Of a stretch of DNA of 64,000 nucleotides, positions 17,005-26,379 are shown piece by piece. The notes under the pieces are model-generated. The model worked only from the letters and a program-made list of their open reading frames with translations. It was not told the DNA's origin and did not search any database. Position 1 is the first letter of the stretch. Every line of letters starts with the position of its first letter. Source of the stretch: Kineosporia sp. R_H_3. GTDB lineage: Bacteria; Actinomycetota; Actinomycetes; Actinomycetales; Kineosporiaceae. A program made the position numbers and the translations under genes. Where the stretch lies: positions 67,947-131,946 of the forward strand of contig NZ_MWLL01000191.1 of NCBI RefSeq assembly GCF_002198675.1. Direction: 5' to 3'.

Positions 17005-17090
17005 CGGGTCGCGAGCGCCACCGGTCGCACGCGCCGGTCGGGCAGGGCACTCGTGTCGACGCCGACCGGAACGGCTGAGACGGTGGGGAC

Positions 17091-18401
17091 GTGAGTGACG
17101 TGCTGCCGTTCTCCCAGCAGGGGCCGGCGCCGCGGCGGCCAGGGCTGATCGTGGCCGGGGTGCTCGGCCTGCTTCTGCTGCTGGTCGCCGTAGCCGCTGC
17201 AGCCAACTGGATGCTGCCGATCCCGGCGGAGGTTGCGCCGCGCACGACCGTGGGAGGCATCGACGTCGGCGGCATGACCCGGCCCGAGGTACGCGAGGTG
17301 ATCAGCGGACCGCTCGCGGAGAAGGCGGCAGCGACGATCACCCTCACCGCGGGCGACGGGCAGATCGACGTGGACCCCGGCGAGGCCGGGTTCGCGCTCG
17401 ACGCCCGGGCGACCGAGCGGGCGCTCCTCGCCACCGCCCCGGACACGCTTCTCGGTCGCTGGCGGCAGGGCCGCGAGGACACCCGGCGCGACCTCGACCC
17501 GGTCGTCACGGTCGACGAGGAGAAGGCGACGGCGTACCTCACGGAGCGGCTCGCGCCGCTCGACCGGGAGGCGAAGGACGCCACTGTCACGGCCCCGGTG
17601 CCCCGGCCCGTGATGACCACCCAGGGCACCGCGTCGTGGTCACCCCGGCCCGCGGACGTCGAGGTCGGCGAGGCGCGGACGGGCCAGGAGGTCGACCCGG
17701 CCCGGGCACTCACCGCCGTCCGCGCGGCGGTGAACGGCCTGCGCACCCGGGCCGAGGTCGAGGTACGGGTCACACAGCCGACACTGAGCACCGACGAAGC
17801 CCGCGAGGTCGACCAGCTCATCGGCACCTTCACCACGGCGCACCCCTGCTGCCAGCCCCGGGTGACGAACATCCACCGGATGGCAGAGATCGTCGACGGC
17901 ACGGTCCTCATGCCGGGTGACGAGTTCTCCCTCAACCGGACCGCCGGCCGGCGGACCGCCGAGCGCGGCTTCGTGCCCGCCCCGGCGATCGTCGAGGGCG
18001 AGTCCGAGGACCAGGTCGGCGGTGGCGTCTCGCAGTTCTCCACCACGCTCTACAACGCCACCTGGTTCGCCGGTATCGACCTCGTCACCCACGCGCCGCA
18101 CAGCCAGTACTTCTCCCGCTACCCGCCGGGTCGCGAGGCGACGCTGGACTACGACTCGATCGACCAGAAGTTCCGGAACGACACCGACGCGCCGATCCTC
18201 GTCCGCACCGCCACCACCGGCACGACCGTGACCGTCGCGCTCTACGGCCACACCGGCGACCGCACGGTCGTCTCGACCACCGGCCCGCGCATGCCGACGG
18301 CCGACGGCGGGTTCTCGATCGTCGTCACCCGCGTCGTCCGCGACGGGGGCGAGCAGGTCAGCACCAAGGAGGCGCGCGCCGTCTACAAGGGCAGGAGCTA
18401 G
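17091..18401 (+). CDS. VanW family protein with PG-binding (YoaR-type) domain
   Basis: 436 aa. One N-terminal membrane helix (about 18-42) anchors an extracellular part: a PG_binding_4-like region (VGGIDVGGMTRPEVREVI and the TITLTAG strand, about 55-230) and a C-terminal VanW domain (about 265-420) with NIHRMAEIVDGTVLMPGDEFSLN and GGGVSQFSTTLYNATWFAGI. Likely acts at the cell wall; the VanW biochemical role is unresolved. GTG at 17091 follows GGTGGGGAC. It converges with the diguanylate cyclase gene with only 23 bp between stops. Confidence 0.88.
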   Translation: MSDVLPFSQQGPAPRRPGLIVAGVLGLLLLLVAVAAAANWMLPIPAEVAPRTTVGGIDVGGMTRPEVREVISGPLAEKAAATITLTAGDGQIDVDPGEAGFALDARATERALLATAPDTLLGRWRQGREDTRRDLDPVVTVDEEKATAYLTERLAPLDREAKDATVTAPVPRPVMTTQGTASWSPRPADVEVGEARTGQEVDPARALTAVRAAVNGLRTRAEVEVRVTQPTLSTDEAREVDQLIGTFTTAHPCCQPRVTNIHRMAEIVDGTVLMPGDEFSLNRTAGRRTAERGFVPAPAIVEGESEDQVGGGVSQFSTTLYNATWFAGIDLVTHAPHSQYFSRYPPGREATLDYDSIDQKFRNDTDAPILVRTATTGTTVTVALYGHTGDRTVVSTTGPRMPTADGGFSIVVTRVVRDGGEQVSTKEARAVYKGRS

Positions 18402-18424
18402 CTGTCCGGCACCGGCGAGGCCCG

Positions 18425-19510
18425 TCAGGCGGGGAGGGCGAGGACGACGCGGTTGCGTCCGCCGTTCTTGGCGACGTACAGCGCCCGGTCCGCGACGTCC
18501 ACCGCCGTCCACAGCGAGTCGGGCAGCGGGTCGTCGGCGCCCGGGAACGTCTCGTGGACACCGATGCTCACCGTCACAGGCGCGAGCTCGGCGGCCACCT
18601 GTTCACGCAGCCGCTCGGCGATCTGCACCGCCTCGCCCGGGGTCACTGCGCACAGCACGAAGAACTCCTCGCCGCCCAGCCGGACGGTGACGTCGTCCTC
18701 GTGCCGCATGTTCGCCGCGATGAGGTCGGCCAGCCGGCGCAGGATGTCGTCCCCCGCCGCATGCCCCTGGGTGTCGTTGACCCGCTTGAAGTGGTCGACG
18801 TCGATCACGAGCACCGCCAACGGCGCGCGCTCCCGGGCCCGGGTGGACCAGCTGCGGGCACCCTGCTGCTCGAGGCCGCGCCGGTTGGCCAGCCCCGTGA
18901 GCGGGTCGGTGACCTCACCGCGCTTGGCCCGCTGGACGGCGGCCACCGCCATGTCCCGGAGCAGCCGGACGACGGCCGAGACGGCGATCAGGTCGAACGC
19001 ACCCGTCGACACCTCCTGCGGCCAGTGCGGGCCACCCCCGCCGAGCATCCCGGACAACGCGATCATCGCCGAGCCGAAGAGCGCCTGGACGACGACGTCG
19101 CGGCGGCGCCCGCAGAAGACGCCACCCATCAGCGCGACGCTGACGAGGCTGAGCGCCGTGACCGACACCTGTCCCCGCCCGATGCCCACCACGACGGAGA
19201 CCATCCCGAACACATGACTGACCAGGATCATCAGCAGGAACTCGGTGTCCCCTGCGCGTGGCCCGCGCCTCGTCCACGCGATCAAGCACAGCAGGTACGT
19301 CACGATCGCCGCCTGCACGGCCCAGAACGAACCGGTGGCAGGGCGGGCCGCCGCGGCCCCACCGGCCGTAGAGACCAGCCCGAGGAGCGCCGCCGCGGCC
19401 ATCACACGCGCGCGTAGCCGCCTCATCTCGACCGGGTCGGTGAAGTCGGTGTGCCAGATCCGCGCCAGACGGCGGCTCTGTGCCGTCACCGCGACGCGAA
19501 GGTCCTTCAC
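18425..19510 (-). CDS. Membrane diguanylate cyclase (GGDEF)
   Basis: 361 aa. The N-terminal 210 residues hold about six hydrophobic segments, an integral membrane sensor module. The C-terminal GGDEF domain has DPLTGLANRRGLEQQ, DHFKRVNDTQGHAAGDDIL and the active-site RLGGEEFF, so c-di-GMP synthesis is expected. I see no RxxD inhibitory site at the usual place, five residues before GGEEF. I start at GTG 19510 because GAAGGA lies seven bases upstream; an internal ATG near 19430 would remove 27 residues. The signal sensed by the membrane part is unknown. Confidence 0.88.
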   Translation of the reverse strand: MKDLRVAVTAQSRRLARIWHTDFTDPVEMRRLRARVMAAAALLGLVSTAGGAAAARPATGSFWAVQAAIVTYLLCLIAWTRRGPRAGDTEFLLMILVSHVFGMVSVVVGIGRGQVSVTALSLVSVALMGGVFCGRRRDVVVQALFGSAMIALSGMLGGGGPHWPQEVSTGAFDLIAVSAVVRLLRDMAVAAVQRAKRGEVTDPLTGLANRRGLEQQGARSWSTRARERAPLAVLVIDVDHFKRVNDTQGHAAGDDILRRLADLIAANMRHEDDVTVRLGGEEFFVLCAVTPGEAVQIAERLREQVAAELAPVTVSIGVHETFPGADDPLPDSLWTAVDVADRALYVAKNGGRNRVVLALPA

Positions 19511-19619
19511 GGTGAGTCCTTCGACAGCGCGGCGGAGCGGCTTGACCCCGGGGAGCCCGGCAGGTGGGCGCGCCCGGGCCGGGGATGTGGCCCGCCCTCT
19601 GTCGGAGGACGGGCCGGCG

Positions 19620-20084
19620 TCAGGCCCTCCGGGTTCGGGACCAGTCCCTCCAGCGTCGGGTGAGCTGCTGGACGTCGTCGCGGACGAAGGTGAAGTAGTC
19701 GCGGGTCTCCTCCACCCGCGCCCGGCCGGGTGACCCCTCCGGCAGCAGGTCGACGGCTTCCTGGACCTGTTCGACGATCCGGTCGAGCAGGGGCGCGCGC
19801 GAGGCCTGGATGGTCCCCCAGATATCGCCGTCCCTGACACGGAACAGGTCTCCGCGGCCGGCCGGGTTGCGCTCCCGGACGACGAGGTGGGTGTCCGTGA
19901 GGTACCGGACGGCGCCCGAGATCGCCGCCGGCGACACGTCGAGGCCGCGGGCCAGTTCTGCCGCGGTGTAGGTCTCCTGGTCGTCTGCCAGGACGAAGGC
20001 GAAGACCCGCGCCGGCATCCGGGGGATGCCGACGGCTTCCAGCGTCTGGCCGAGTCGTTCCACGGCCCGGTCGAGATCGGTCAC
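19620..20084 (-). CDS. MarR/GbsR-like regulator of the divergent ABC exporter
   Basis: 154 aa with a central winged helix: MPARVFAFVLADDQETYTAAELARGLDVSPAAISGAVRYLTDTHLVVRERNPAGRGD in outline, followed by a helical dimer region ending QQLTRRWRDW. This form is common beside daunorubicin-type ABC transporters. GTG at 20084 has no ribosome site but a TAAAGT -10 seven bases upstream (20092-20097 on this strand), so the mRNA is probably leaderless. A perfect 16-bp palindrome lies just behind this promoter and in front of the exporter genes. Confidence 0.85.
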   Translation of the reverse strand: MTDLDRAVERLGQTLEAVGIPRMPARVFAFVLADDQETYTAAELARGLDVSPAAISGAVRYLTDTHLVVRERNPAGRGDLFRVRDGDIWGTIQASRAPLLDRIVEQVQEAVDLLPEGSPGRARVEETRDYFTFVRDDVQQLTRRWRDWSRTRRA

Positions 20085-20091
20085 GAGCCGT

Positions 20092-20097
20092 ACTTTA
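20092..20097 (-). promoter_or_regulatory. Leaderless -10 box of the MarR-like gene
   Basis: TAAAGT read on the minus strand, seven bases before GTG 20084, with no ribosome site between. It directly abuts the palindrome at 20103-20118, so regulator binding would occlude this promoter and give autorepression. Confidence 0.5.
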
Positions 20098-20102
20098 CTG
20101 TA

Positions 20103-20118
20103 TTCACAAATTTGTGAA
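20103..20118. promoter_or_regulatory. Perfect palindromic operator TTCACAAATTTGTGAA
   Basis: A 16-bp fully symmetric, AT-rich sequence in an otherwise GC-rich region, located between the divergent MarR-like gene (start 20084) and ABC exporter (start 20139). Size and position fit a MarR-family dimer site that would silence both directions. Confidence 0.75.
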
Positions 20119-20138
20119 GGTCGTGAGATGCTGACGCG

Positions 20139-21029
20139 ATGTCCGCGATCGAGCTGCACGACGTCGTCAAGTCCTTCGGGTCCGTCCGCGCCTTGGACGG
20201 CCTCACCCTGAGCGTCGACCGGGGCGAGGTGCACGGCTTCCTGGGCCCCAACGGCGCCGGGAAGTCGACCACGATGCGGGTCCTGCTCGGGCTGCTCAAG
20301 CCGGACGTCGGCACGGCCCGCCTCCTCGATGGCGACCCGTGGGGGCAGGCGCCGGAGCTGCACCGCCGGATCGCCTACGTCCCCGGGGACGTCACGCTGT
20401 GGCCGAACCTCACCGGCGGCGAGGTCGTCGACATGCTCGGGCGGATGCGCGGCGGCCTCGACGAGCGGCGGCGCACGTCGATGCTCGAGCGGTTCGAGCT
20501 GGACCCCACGAAGAAGGCCCGGACCTACTCCAAGGGCAACCGGCAGAAGGTGGCCCTGGTCGCGGCGCTGGCGAGCCGGGCCGAGCTGTACCTGTTCGAC
20601 GAGCCGACCTCAGGGCTGGACCCGTTGATGGAGGCCGAGTTCCAGCGCTCGGTCACCGAGCTCAAGCGCGAGGGCGTCACCGTGCTGCTCAGCTCGCACA
20701 TCCTCGCCGAGGCGGAGGCGCTCTCGGACCGGATCAGCATCATCCGCGCCGGCCGGGTCGCCCAGACCGGCACCCTGGACGAGCTGAGGCACCTCACCCG
20801 GACCACCGTCACGGTGCAGACCACCCGCCCCGCCGACGGTGTCGGTGACCTGCCCGGCGTCCACGACGTGCGGTCCCACGACGGTCGGGCGACCTTCGAC
20901 GTCGACTCCGACCGGCTCGACGCCGTGCTCGCGCACCTGGCAGGGCTCGGCGTGCAGTCGCTCACCGCCCACCCACCCACGCTCGAGGAGCTGTTCCTGC
21001 GCCACTACGGGGAGCAGGTGACGGCGTGA
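20139..21029 (+). CDS. ABC-2 type exporter ATP-binding protein
   Basis: 296 aa, drug-resistance/lipid-type ABC ATPase. Walker A is GPNGAGKST (about 36-44) and Walker B is [13 protein letters not shown]. The signature is the variant [10 protein letters not shown] in place of LSGGQ, a form seen in this subgroup. The C-terminal 80 residues form the usual accessory domain ending [18 protein letters not shown]. It is followed by the membrane subunit with a GTGA overlap and controlled presumably by the MarR-like repressor. The exported substrate is unknown. Confidence 0.9.
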   Translation: MSAIELHDVVKSFGSVRALDGLTLSVDRGEVHGFLGPNGAGKSTTMRVLLGLLKPDVGTARLLDGDPWGQAPELHRRIAYVPGDVTLWPNLTGGEVVDMLGRMRGGLDERRRTSMLERFELDPTKKARTYSKGNRQKVALVAALASRAELYLFDEPTSGLDPLMEAEFQRSVTELKREGVTVLLSSHILAEAEALSDRISIIRAGRVAQTGTLDELRHLTRTTVTVQTTRPADGVGDLPGVHDVRSHDGRATFDVDSDRLDAVLAHLAGLGVQSLTAHPPTLEELFLRHYGEQVTA

Positions 21030-22648
21030 CCCGGCCGGCAACCGGCACCGTGACCGGCTCGTTCGCGGGCACCCGGCACCTCCTGCGGCTGATCCTGCGT
21101 CGCGACAGGGTCCGGCTGCCGCTGTGGCTGCTCGGCCTCGGCGGCATGATCACGAGCTCCGCCCTCGCCGTCCCGACCGTGTACGACACGCCGGCGAAGG
21201 TCGCCGGCTACGCGAGCGCGGTCGGCACCAGCCCGGTCAGCTATCTCATGTCCGGACGCCAGGCAGGGATCGACACCCTCGGCGGGATCGTCGCCAACGA
21301 GGTCTCCCAGGTCGCGCAGCTCGGCATCTGCCTGATGGTCATGTTCCTCGTCGTCCGGCACACCCGTGCAGAGGAGGAGAGCGGCCGCGCCGAGCTGCTC
21401 CGGTCCACCGTCGTCGGCCGGCACGCGGCCACCCTCGCCGGCCTCGTCCACGGCGTCACCGCCGCCCTGCTCGTCGGGCTGCTCACGACGGCCGCCATGC
21501 TCTCGGTCGGCCTGGACACCCTCGGCTCCGCGACGTACGGCCTCGGGCTGGCCCTGCTCGGGCTGTGCTACGCCGCCGTCACCCTCGTGGCCGCCCAGCT
21601 GTCGGCGTCCGCCCGGGGTGCGCTCGGCCTGACCGGCGCAGCGATCGCCGCCGGCTACCTCGTGCGCGGCGTCGGCGCGGTGCAGGACAACGCCCTCGTC
21701 TGGGCCTCCCCGTTCGGCTGGGCCCAGCGGATGGACGCCTTCGGCGCCGAGAGGGCCTGGCCGGTCCTGCCGCTCCTCGCCCTCACCGCCGCCCTGCTGG
21801 GGCTCGCGGCCCTCCTCACCGCGCACCGTGACTTCGCCGGCGGCCTGCTGCAGCCGCGACCCGGCCGCGCCCGCGCCTCCCGTGCGCTCGGAACCCCTGT
21901 CGGGCTGGCGTTCCGGCAGCAGCGCGGACTCGTCGTCGGCTGGGCGGCCGGGCTTGCCGCCCTGGGTCTGGTCTACGGTGCCGTGCTGCCCACGATCCCG
22001 GACCTCGTGGAGTCCAACCCCGACATCGCGTCCGTGATCGGTGCGACCGGGGACGTCGAGCAGGCACTGGTCGACGCCTTCCTGCGCTACGTCTTCGTCT
22101 TCATGGCCGTGGTCTCGACCGGGTTCGCCGTCGCCTCCGTCCTGCGGCTGCGCGCCGAGGAGGAGTCCGGCCGGGCCGAGCTTCTGCTCTCCACCGGGCT
22201 GAGCCGCACCAGATGGGTGAGCGCCACGGTGAGCGTCACCGCGTTCGGTGTCCTGGCGATCGCGACGTCGACGGGCCTCGGGCTGGGCGTCGGTTACGCC
22301 CTCGGCAGCGGCCGCTGGGACCGGGTCGCGAGCCAGGTCGCCGGGCAGCTGAGCTACACCCCGGCGGTGCTGCTCGTCGGGGCGGTCGCGTTCGCCCTCG
22401 CCGGGATGCTCCCCCGCTGGTCGGCTGCGGCATGGGCGGTCATCGCGTTCGTGTTCTTCCAGGTCCTGCTCGGCGGCACCGTGCGGCTGCCCGACTGGGT
22501 CGACGCCGCCTCCCCGTTCTGGCACCTGTCCCAGGTGCCGGTCGACGCGTTCGCCCCTGCACCGCTGCTCGTTGAGGTGGCCGTGGCTGCCACTCTGGTG
22601 CTGCTCGGCACCTGGGGCTTCCGGCGTCGCGCCGTCGTCCCCGGCTGA
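21026..22648 (+). CDS. ABC-2 type exporter permease (TnrB3-like, double length)
   Basis: 540 aa with about twelve hydrophobic segments in two related halves. Each half has the motif [12 protein letters not shown] (near residues 113 and 376), a duplication typical of the tetronasin-resistance TnrB3-type permeases. GTG at 21026 overlaps the ATPase stop. With 20139-21029 it forms a drug or lipid exporter. Confidence 0.88.
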   Translation: MTRPATGTVTGSFAGTRHLLRLILRRDRVRLPLWLLGLGGMITSSALAVPTVYDTPAKVAGYASAVGTSPVSYLMSGRQAGIDTLGGIVANEVSQVAQLGICLMVMFLVVRHTRAEEESGRAELLRSTVVGRHAATLAGLVHGVTAALLVGLLTTAAMLSVGLDTLGSATYGLGLALLGLCYAAVTLVAAQLSASARGALGLTGAAIAAGYLVRGVGAVQDNALVWASPFGWAQRMDAFGAERAWPVLPLLALTAALLGLAALLTAHRDFAGGLLQPRPGRARASRALGTPVGLAFRQQRGLVVGWAAGLAALGLVYGAVLPTIPDLVESNPDIASVIGATGDVEQALVDAFLRYVFVFMAVVSTGFAVASVLRLRAEEESGRAELLLSTGLSRTRWVSATVSVTAFGVLAIATSTGLGLGVGYALGSGRWDRVASQVAGQLSYTPAVLLVGAVAFALAGMLPRWSAAAWAVIAFVFFQVLLGGTVRLPDWVDAASPFWHLSQVPVDAFAPAPLLVEVAVAATLVLLGTWGFRRRAVVPG

Positions 22649-22663
22649 GGAGACTGGCTCACC

Positions 22664-24238
22664 ATGGCTCTGCTCCTCGTCGCCCTGCTCATCGCCGGCG
22701 TCGTCGTCCTCACCCCTGTCGCGGACCGCATCTCGGTCCCGCAGCCCATCCTCCTGCTGCTCTACGGGCTCGTCCTGGCCCTTGTGCCCGCCCTGCCCGA
22801 GCTGTCGGTGGACGCCGACCTCGTGCTGCCCGTCGTCCTGCCGCCGCTGCTGTTCGCGGCCACCCAGCGGACGACGGTCGGCCAGTTCCGCGAGCAGGCC
22901 CGCGCCGTCCTCCTGCTCGCCGTCGGGCTCACGCTGGCGACGGCCGGCGTCGCCGCCGTCGTCGCCCACCTGGCCGGGCTGCCGTGGCAGGCGGCCGCCG
23001 TCCTCGGCGCGATCGTGTCACCGCCGGACCCGGTCGCGGCGACCGCGGTCGCCCGCCGGCTGCGGCTCCCCGAAGGCATGGTGACCGTCCTCGAGGGCGA
23101 GGGGATGTTCAACGACGCCACCGCCCTCGTGCTCTACAAGGTCACCGTCGCCGTCGCCGTGACCGGCGAGCTGACCGCGGGCGGCGTCGCCGCCGAGCTG
23201 CTGCTGGCACTCGTCGTCGGGCTCGCCGCCGGGCTGCTCGTCGGCTGGCTCACCAAGGTGGCGCTCGCGGCCCTCCACGACGCCGCCCCCGAGACGACGG
23301 TGACGCTCGCTGCGCCGTTCGTGGCCTATCTGGGAGCCGAGCACCTGCGCGGCTCGGGGGTTCTCGCCGTCCTCGCCCTCGGGCTGTACCTGCGGTCCTA
23401 CGGGCACGCCGCCCTCACCGCCCGCGGCTGGCTGCTCGGCCGCTCGGTCTGGGACTACGCGGACTTCGCGGTCACCGGCCTCGTCTTCGTGCTCGTCGGG
23501 TTCGAGCTGACGACCGTCATCGAGCACTCGAGCACCGACGCCTCGACGGTCTGGCTCGCCGTCGCGGTCGTCAGCTCCGTCGTGCTCTTCCGGCCGCTCT
23601 GGGTCTTCCCGTCCGTCGCCCTCGCACGCCGCACCGCCCGGCGCCGGGACCGCACGCTGCCCTACGGCTGGCGCGAGACCGCCGTCGTCTCGTGGGCCGG
23701 TATGCGCGGCATCGTCACCGTCGCCACGGCGCTCGCCCTGCCGACGGCAGCGGACGACGGCAGTCCGCTCGAGTGGCGCGAGAGCGTCGTCCTCGTCGGG
23801 CTCGCCTGCGTGCTCGTCACCCTCGTCGCCCAGGGACTCACCCTGACCGGGCTCGTGCGGCGGCTCGGTGTCGGCGTCGAGGCCGACGAGCGTGCCGAGG
23901 TCGCGCGGCTGCGCCGGGCAGCCCTGACCGCCGCCCTCGACCGGCTGCGCGACCACGCCGGCGAGCCCGCCGACGCGGCCTGCCGCGCCGCGATCCTCCA
24001 GTACGAGGGCCGCCTCGAGGCCCAGGACGTCCTCGACGGGCTGCGGTCCGGCTCGTCCGGCGACGACACGGACGGCGGACCGGACGTCGACGAGCGCCTC
24101 ACCCGGACGCTCGCCACCGCGACCGCCGCCGAGCGCGACGTCGTCCTCACCGCACGCGCCCGAGGCGAGGTGAGCCCGGGCGCCGCAGACGAGGTCCTCC
24201 ACGAGATCGAGGTCCGCGCCGCCCGGACGGGCGGCTGA
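22664..24238 (+). CDS. Na+/H+ antiporter, CPA1 family (NhaP/YjcE-like)
   Basis: 524 aa. The first 400 residues hold ten to twelve membrane segments with VSPPDPVAATAVARR and the ion-site motif EGEGMFNDATALVLYK, where the ND pair marks CPA1 antiporters; the family form is usually EGESLxND. The C-terminal 120 residues are a cytosolic helical tail (ERAEVARLRRAALTAALDRLRDHAGE). ATG at 22664 follows TGAGGAG. The neighbours suggest a role in envelope or pH stress (inference). Confidence 0.88.
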   Translation: MALLLVALLIAGVVVLTPVADRISVPQPILLLLYGLVLALVPALPELSVDADLVLPVVLPPLLFAATQRTTVGQFREQARAVLLLAVGLTLATAGVAAVVAHLAGLPWQAAAVLGAIVSPPDPVAATAVARRLRLPEGMVTVLEGEGMFNDATALVLYKVTVAVAVTGELTAGGVAAELLLALVVGLAAGLLVGWLTKVALAALHDAAPETTVTLAAPFVAYLGAEHLRGSGVLAVLALGLYLRSYGHAALTARGWLLGRSVWDYADFAVTGLVFVLVGFELTTVIEHSSTDASTVWLAVAVVSSVVLFRPLWVFPSVALARRTARRRDRTLPYGWRETAVVSWAGMRGIVTVATALALPTAADDGSPLEWRESVVLVGLACVLVTLVAQGLTLTGLVRRLGVGVEADERAEVARLRRAALTAALDRLRDHAGEPADAACRAAILQYEGRLEAQDVLDGLRSGSSGDDTDGGPDVDERLTRTLATATAAERDVVLTARARGEVSPGAADEVLHEIEVRAARTGG

Positions 24239-24265
24239 CAGCACGCTCGCTCCTCGGGCGTCATC

Positions 24266-24277
24266 GGATCGTCATGC
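24266..24277 (+). promoter_or_regulatory. GGATCGTCATGC box, copy 1
   Basis: This 12-mer lies 86 bases upstream of the PRC-barrel start at 24363. The first 11 bases recur exactly at 26297 and all 12 recur at 27629-27618 (minus strand), each upstream of a transcription unit. Downstream there is a strong GC hairpin (GACGCCCCGTCACGGGGCGTC, split by a CA turn) before the ribosome site. Confidence 0.5.
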
Positions 24278-24362
24278 GGCCACGTGGTTGGAAGACGCCG
24301 GGTTCCGGGCACGGTCGTGGGGACGCCCCGTCACGGGGCGTCGCCCGGACGAAGGAGGAACG

Positions 24363-24806
24363 ATGGAGAAGACACCGACCACTCTGAGGCCGCTCGGCGA
24401 CACCGGGAGGACGGTGGCCGACCCGGCCGAGGACGTGCGCGGGATGACCGTCCTGGACAGCGCGGGCGAGGATCTCGGGACCGTCGACGAGCTGCTCGTG
24501 GACGACGGGACCACGCGCGTCCACTTCCTGCGCATCACCCACGGTGGACTCCTCGGCTTCGGGGCCTCGGCGTCGCTGGTGCCCGTCGAGGCGGTCACCG
24601 CGATCGACGAGGACGCCGTGCACGTCGACGTCGACCAGGAACGTGTGGCCGGCGCGCCCGTCTACGACCCGGACATGACCGACGAGATCGGTTACTACGA
24701 GTCGCTGTACGGCTTCTACGGGTGGATGCCGTTCTGGGCCGGCGGCTACGCCTACCCGGAACTACCCGTGCTGCGGAGCGGCCCGCGGGAGCACCCGCGC
24801 CTCTGA
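24363..24806 (+). CDS. PRC-barrel domain protein
   Basis: 147 aa, soluble. The PRC-barrel core spans about 28-105: VRGMTVLDSAGEDLGTVDELLVDDGTTRVHFLRI followed by a G/F turn and LVPVEAVTAIDEDAVHVD. The tail has an aromatic stretch (YYESLYGFYGWMPFW). Such proteins occur with general stress genes; the molecular role is unknown. Its ATG has GAAGGAGGAAC directly upstream, a strong ribosome site that rules out the longer frame from 24288. Confidence 0.85.
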   Translation: MEKTPTTLRPLGDTGRTVADPAEDVRGMTVLDSAGEDLGTVDELLVDDGTTRVHFLRITHGGLLGFGASASLVPVEAVTAIDEDAVHVDVDQERVAGAPVYDPDMTDEIGYYESLYGFYGWMPFWAGGYAYPELPVLRSGPREHPRL

Positions 24807-24857
24807 GGGCGACCGCAGGACGGTCCGGGTGCCGCTGCCCCGGGGCCGGGCCACGCG

Positions 24858-24863
24858 TACCGT
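24858..24863 (+). promoter_or_regulatory. Leaderless -10 box of the DUF2254 gene
   Basis: TACCGT is followed by six bases and then ATG 24870 with no ribosome site. The surrounding GCGTACNNTCGCGGCATG matches the arrangement in front of the LacI gene at 11286, supporting both as real leaderless starts. Confidence 0.5.
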
Positions 24864-24869
24864 CGCGGC

Positions 24870-26261
24870 ATGAGCGTTTCAGGAGCAGCCGCCCGGGTCC
24901 GCGGCCGGGTCGACGACCTGCGGACCCGGCTGTGGCCGGTCCCCGTGATCGGCATCCTGGCCGCCGTCGTCCTCGGTGTCCTGCTGCCGCGCGTCGACCG
25001 TGCGTGGCAGACGTCGGCCGGCGGCAACGGCGCCGCGCTGCACCTGTTCGGCGGCGGCGCCGACGCGGCCCGCGCCGTCCTGTCGACGATCGCCGGGTCC
25101 CTCGTCACCGCCACCTCGCTGATCTTCTCGCTCACCGTCGTGACGCTCCAGCTCGCCAGCAGCCAGTACTCGCCCCGGCTGCTGCGGACGTTCACCCGCG
25201 ACGGCGTCGTCCAGGTGACCCTCGGGCTGTTCCTGGCCACCTTCACCTACGCGCTGGCGGTGCTGCGCGTCGTGCGGTCCAGGGACACCGACTCGGTGGT
25301 GGACGAGGTGTTCATCCCGAGGTTGTCGGTGACGGTCGCGGTCGGGCTCACCCTGGCCAGCGTCGTCACGCTGGCGCTCTTCCTCGCCCACCTGGCGCGC
25401 GAGATCCGGGTGGAGACGGTGCTCGCGCGCGTCCACGAGGAGTCGCTGGGCGTCATCCGGCGGGTGTACCCGCACCCGGCGTCGCAGGAGCCGCACGAGG
25501 AACCGCGGCCGACGTCGCCCGGCCGCCCGGTCCTCGCCCCGCGCAGCGGCTTCCTGACCGCCGTCGGGCAGCAGGAGCTCCGCTCGGCGGCCCGCGAACA
25601 GCGAGGACTGGTCGCGCTGCAGACGCCGGTGGGCAGCTTCGTGGTGGCCGGGGCCACGGTGGGACGGGTGCACGCCGACGCCGACGCCGATGAGGAGGAG
25701 CTCGCGACCGCCGCAGCCCGCGCCCTCACGATCGAGGACGAACGGACGGCGGTGCAGGACCCGGCCTTCGGTCTGCGTCAGATCGTCGACGTCGCCGTCC
25801 GCGCGCTGTCGCCGGGTGTCAACGACCCGACGACGGCGGTGCACGCGCTCGGCTGGGCAGGGGCGCTCCTGGTCGATCTCGCAGGCCGGGAGTGCGGCCC
25901 GCTCGTCCTCCACGACGACGACGGCGACGTCCGCGCGGTCGTCGCGAGGCCGTCGTTCGCCGAGCTCATGACCCTCGGATTCGAGCAACCGCTGCGTTAC
26001 GGCAGCACGGACCCGCAGGTCCTCGCCGCGCTGGCGTCCGGCCTCGACGAGGTGGGGCGTGCCTCGACGACGCCCGGGCAGAGGATCACCGTCCGGGCCT
26101 GGCTCGGACGCCTGCGCGGGACCGTCGACGAGGCGGCGCCGCAGGAACCCGCGCGGCAGTACCTGCACGAGCTCTGCGACCGCGCCGCCGACGGGATCGA
26201 ATCCGCCGGACTCGACGCCTCCGGTGAGCCGAGAGGGTTCGGGCACCGCACTCACGTGTGA
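24870..26261 (+). CDS. DUF2254 family membrane protein
   Basis: 463 aa. Four hydrophobic segments in the first 185 residues (around 22-42, 68-92, 113-132 and 153-175) include the family motif VLSTIAGSLVTATSLIFSLTVVTLQLASSQYSPRLL. The rest is a cytosolic domain with SGFLTAVGQQELRSAA and FGLRQIVDVAVRALSPGVNDPTTA, both typical of DUF2254. The function is unknown. It sits between PRC-barrel and FAIM-like genes in the same direction but probably has its own leaderless promoter. Confidence 0.88.
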   Translation: MSVSGAAARVRGRVDDLRTRLWPVPVIGILAAVVLGVLLPRVDRAWQTSAGGNGAALHLFGGGADAARAVLSTIAGSLVTATSLIFSLTVVTLQLASSQYSPRLLRTFTRDGVVQVTLGLFLATFTYALAVLRVVRSRDTDSVVDEVFIPRLSVTVAVGLTLASVVTLALFLAHLAREIRVETVLARVHEESLGVIRRVYPHPASQEPHEEPRPTSPGRPVLAPRSGFLTAVGQQELRSAAREQRGLVALQTPVGSFVVAGATVGRVHADADADEEELATAAARALTIEDERTAVQDPAFGLRQIVDVAVRALSPGVNDPTTAVHALGWAGALLVDLAGRECGPLVLHDDDGDVRAVVARPSFAELMTLGFEQPLRYGSTDPQVLAALASGLDEVGRASTTPGQRITVRAWLGRLRGTVDEAAPQEPARQYLHELCDRAADGIESAGLDASGEPRGFGHRTHV

Positions 26262-26296
26262 CGACGGCGGCGATGCCTCACGGGCTGCCCGTCACA

Positions 26297-26307
26297 GGAT
26301 CGTCATG
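26297..26307 (+). promoter_or_regulatory. GGATCGTCATG box, copy 2
   Basis: Identical to the first 11 bases of the copy at 24266, 73 bases upstream of the GTG at 26380. A GGGTAT hexamer at 26327-26332, resembling a stress-sigma -10 element, lies 20 bases further on; no equally good -35 is evident. Confidence 0.45.
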
Positions 26308-26379
26308 TGCTTCCGCGGGCCCTGCGGGGTATGTGCCTGGCCGGGCCGCGAAGGACGCGGACGACGACAGGAGGGCGAC

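Noticed and set aside
20139-21029. Non-canonical ABC signature YSKGNRQ as a mutation
   Set aside because: This variant is usual in drug-type ABC-2 ATPases related to this one.
21005-22969. Long minus-strand open frame opposite the ABC-2 permease and antiporter
   Set aside because: Composition is a G/D/E/Q/R-rich mirror of the hydrophobic coding strand and no domain is visible; the plus-strand permease is unmistakable.
23018-24244. 408-codon minus-strand frame opposite the antiporter
   Set aside because: Same shadow effect; no ribosome site, no motif, fully covered by a well-supported gene.
24306-24362. GC hairpin (GACGCCCC / GGGGCGTC) upstream of the PRC-barrel gene as a riboswitch
   Set aside because: A simple stem next to a ribosome site; nothing matches a known riboswitch core.
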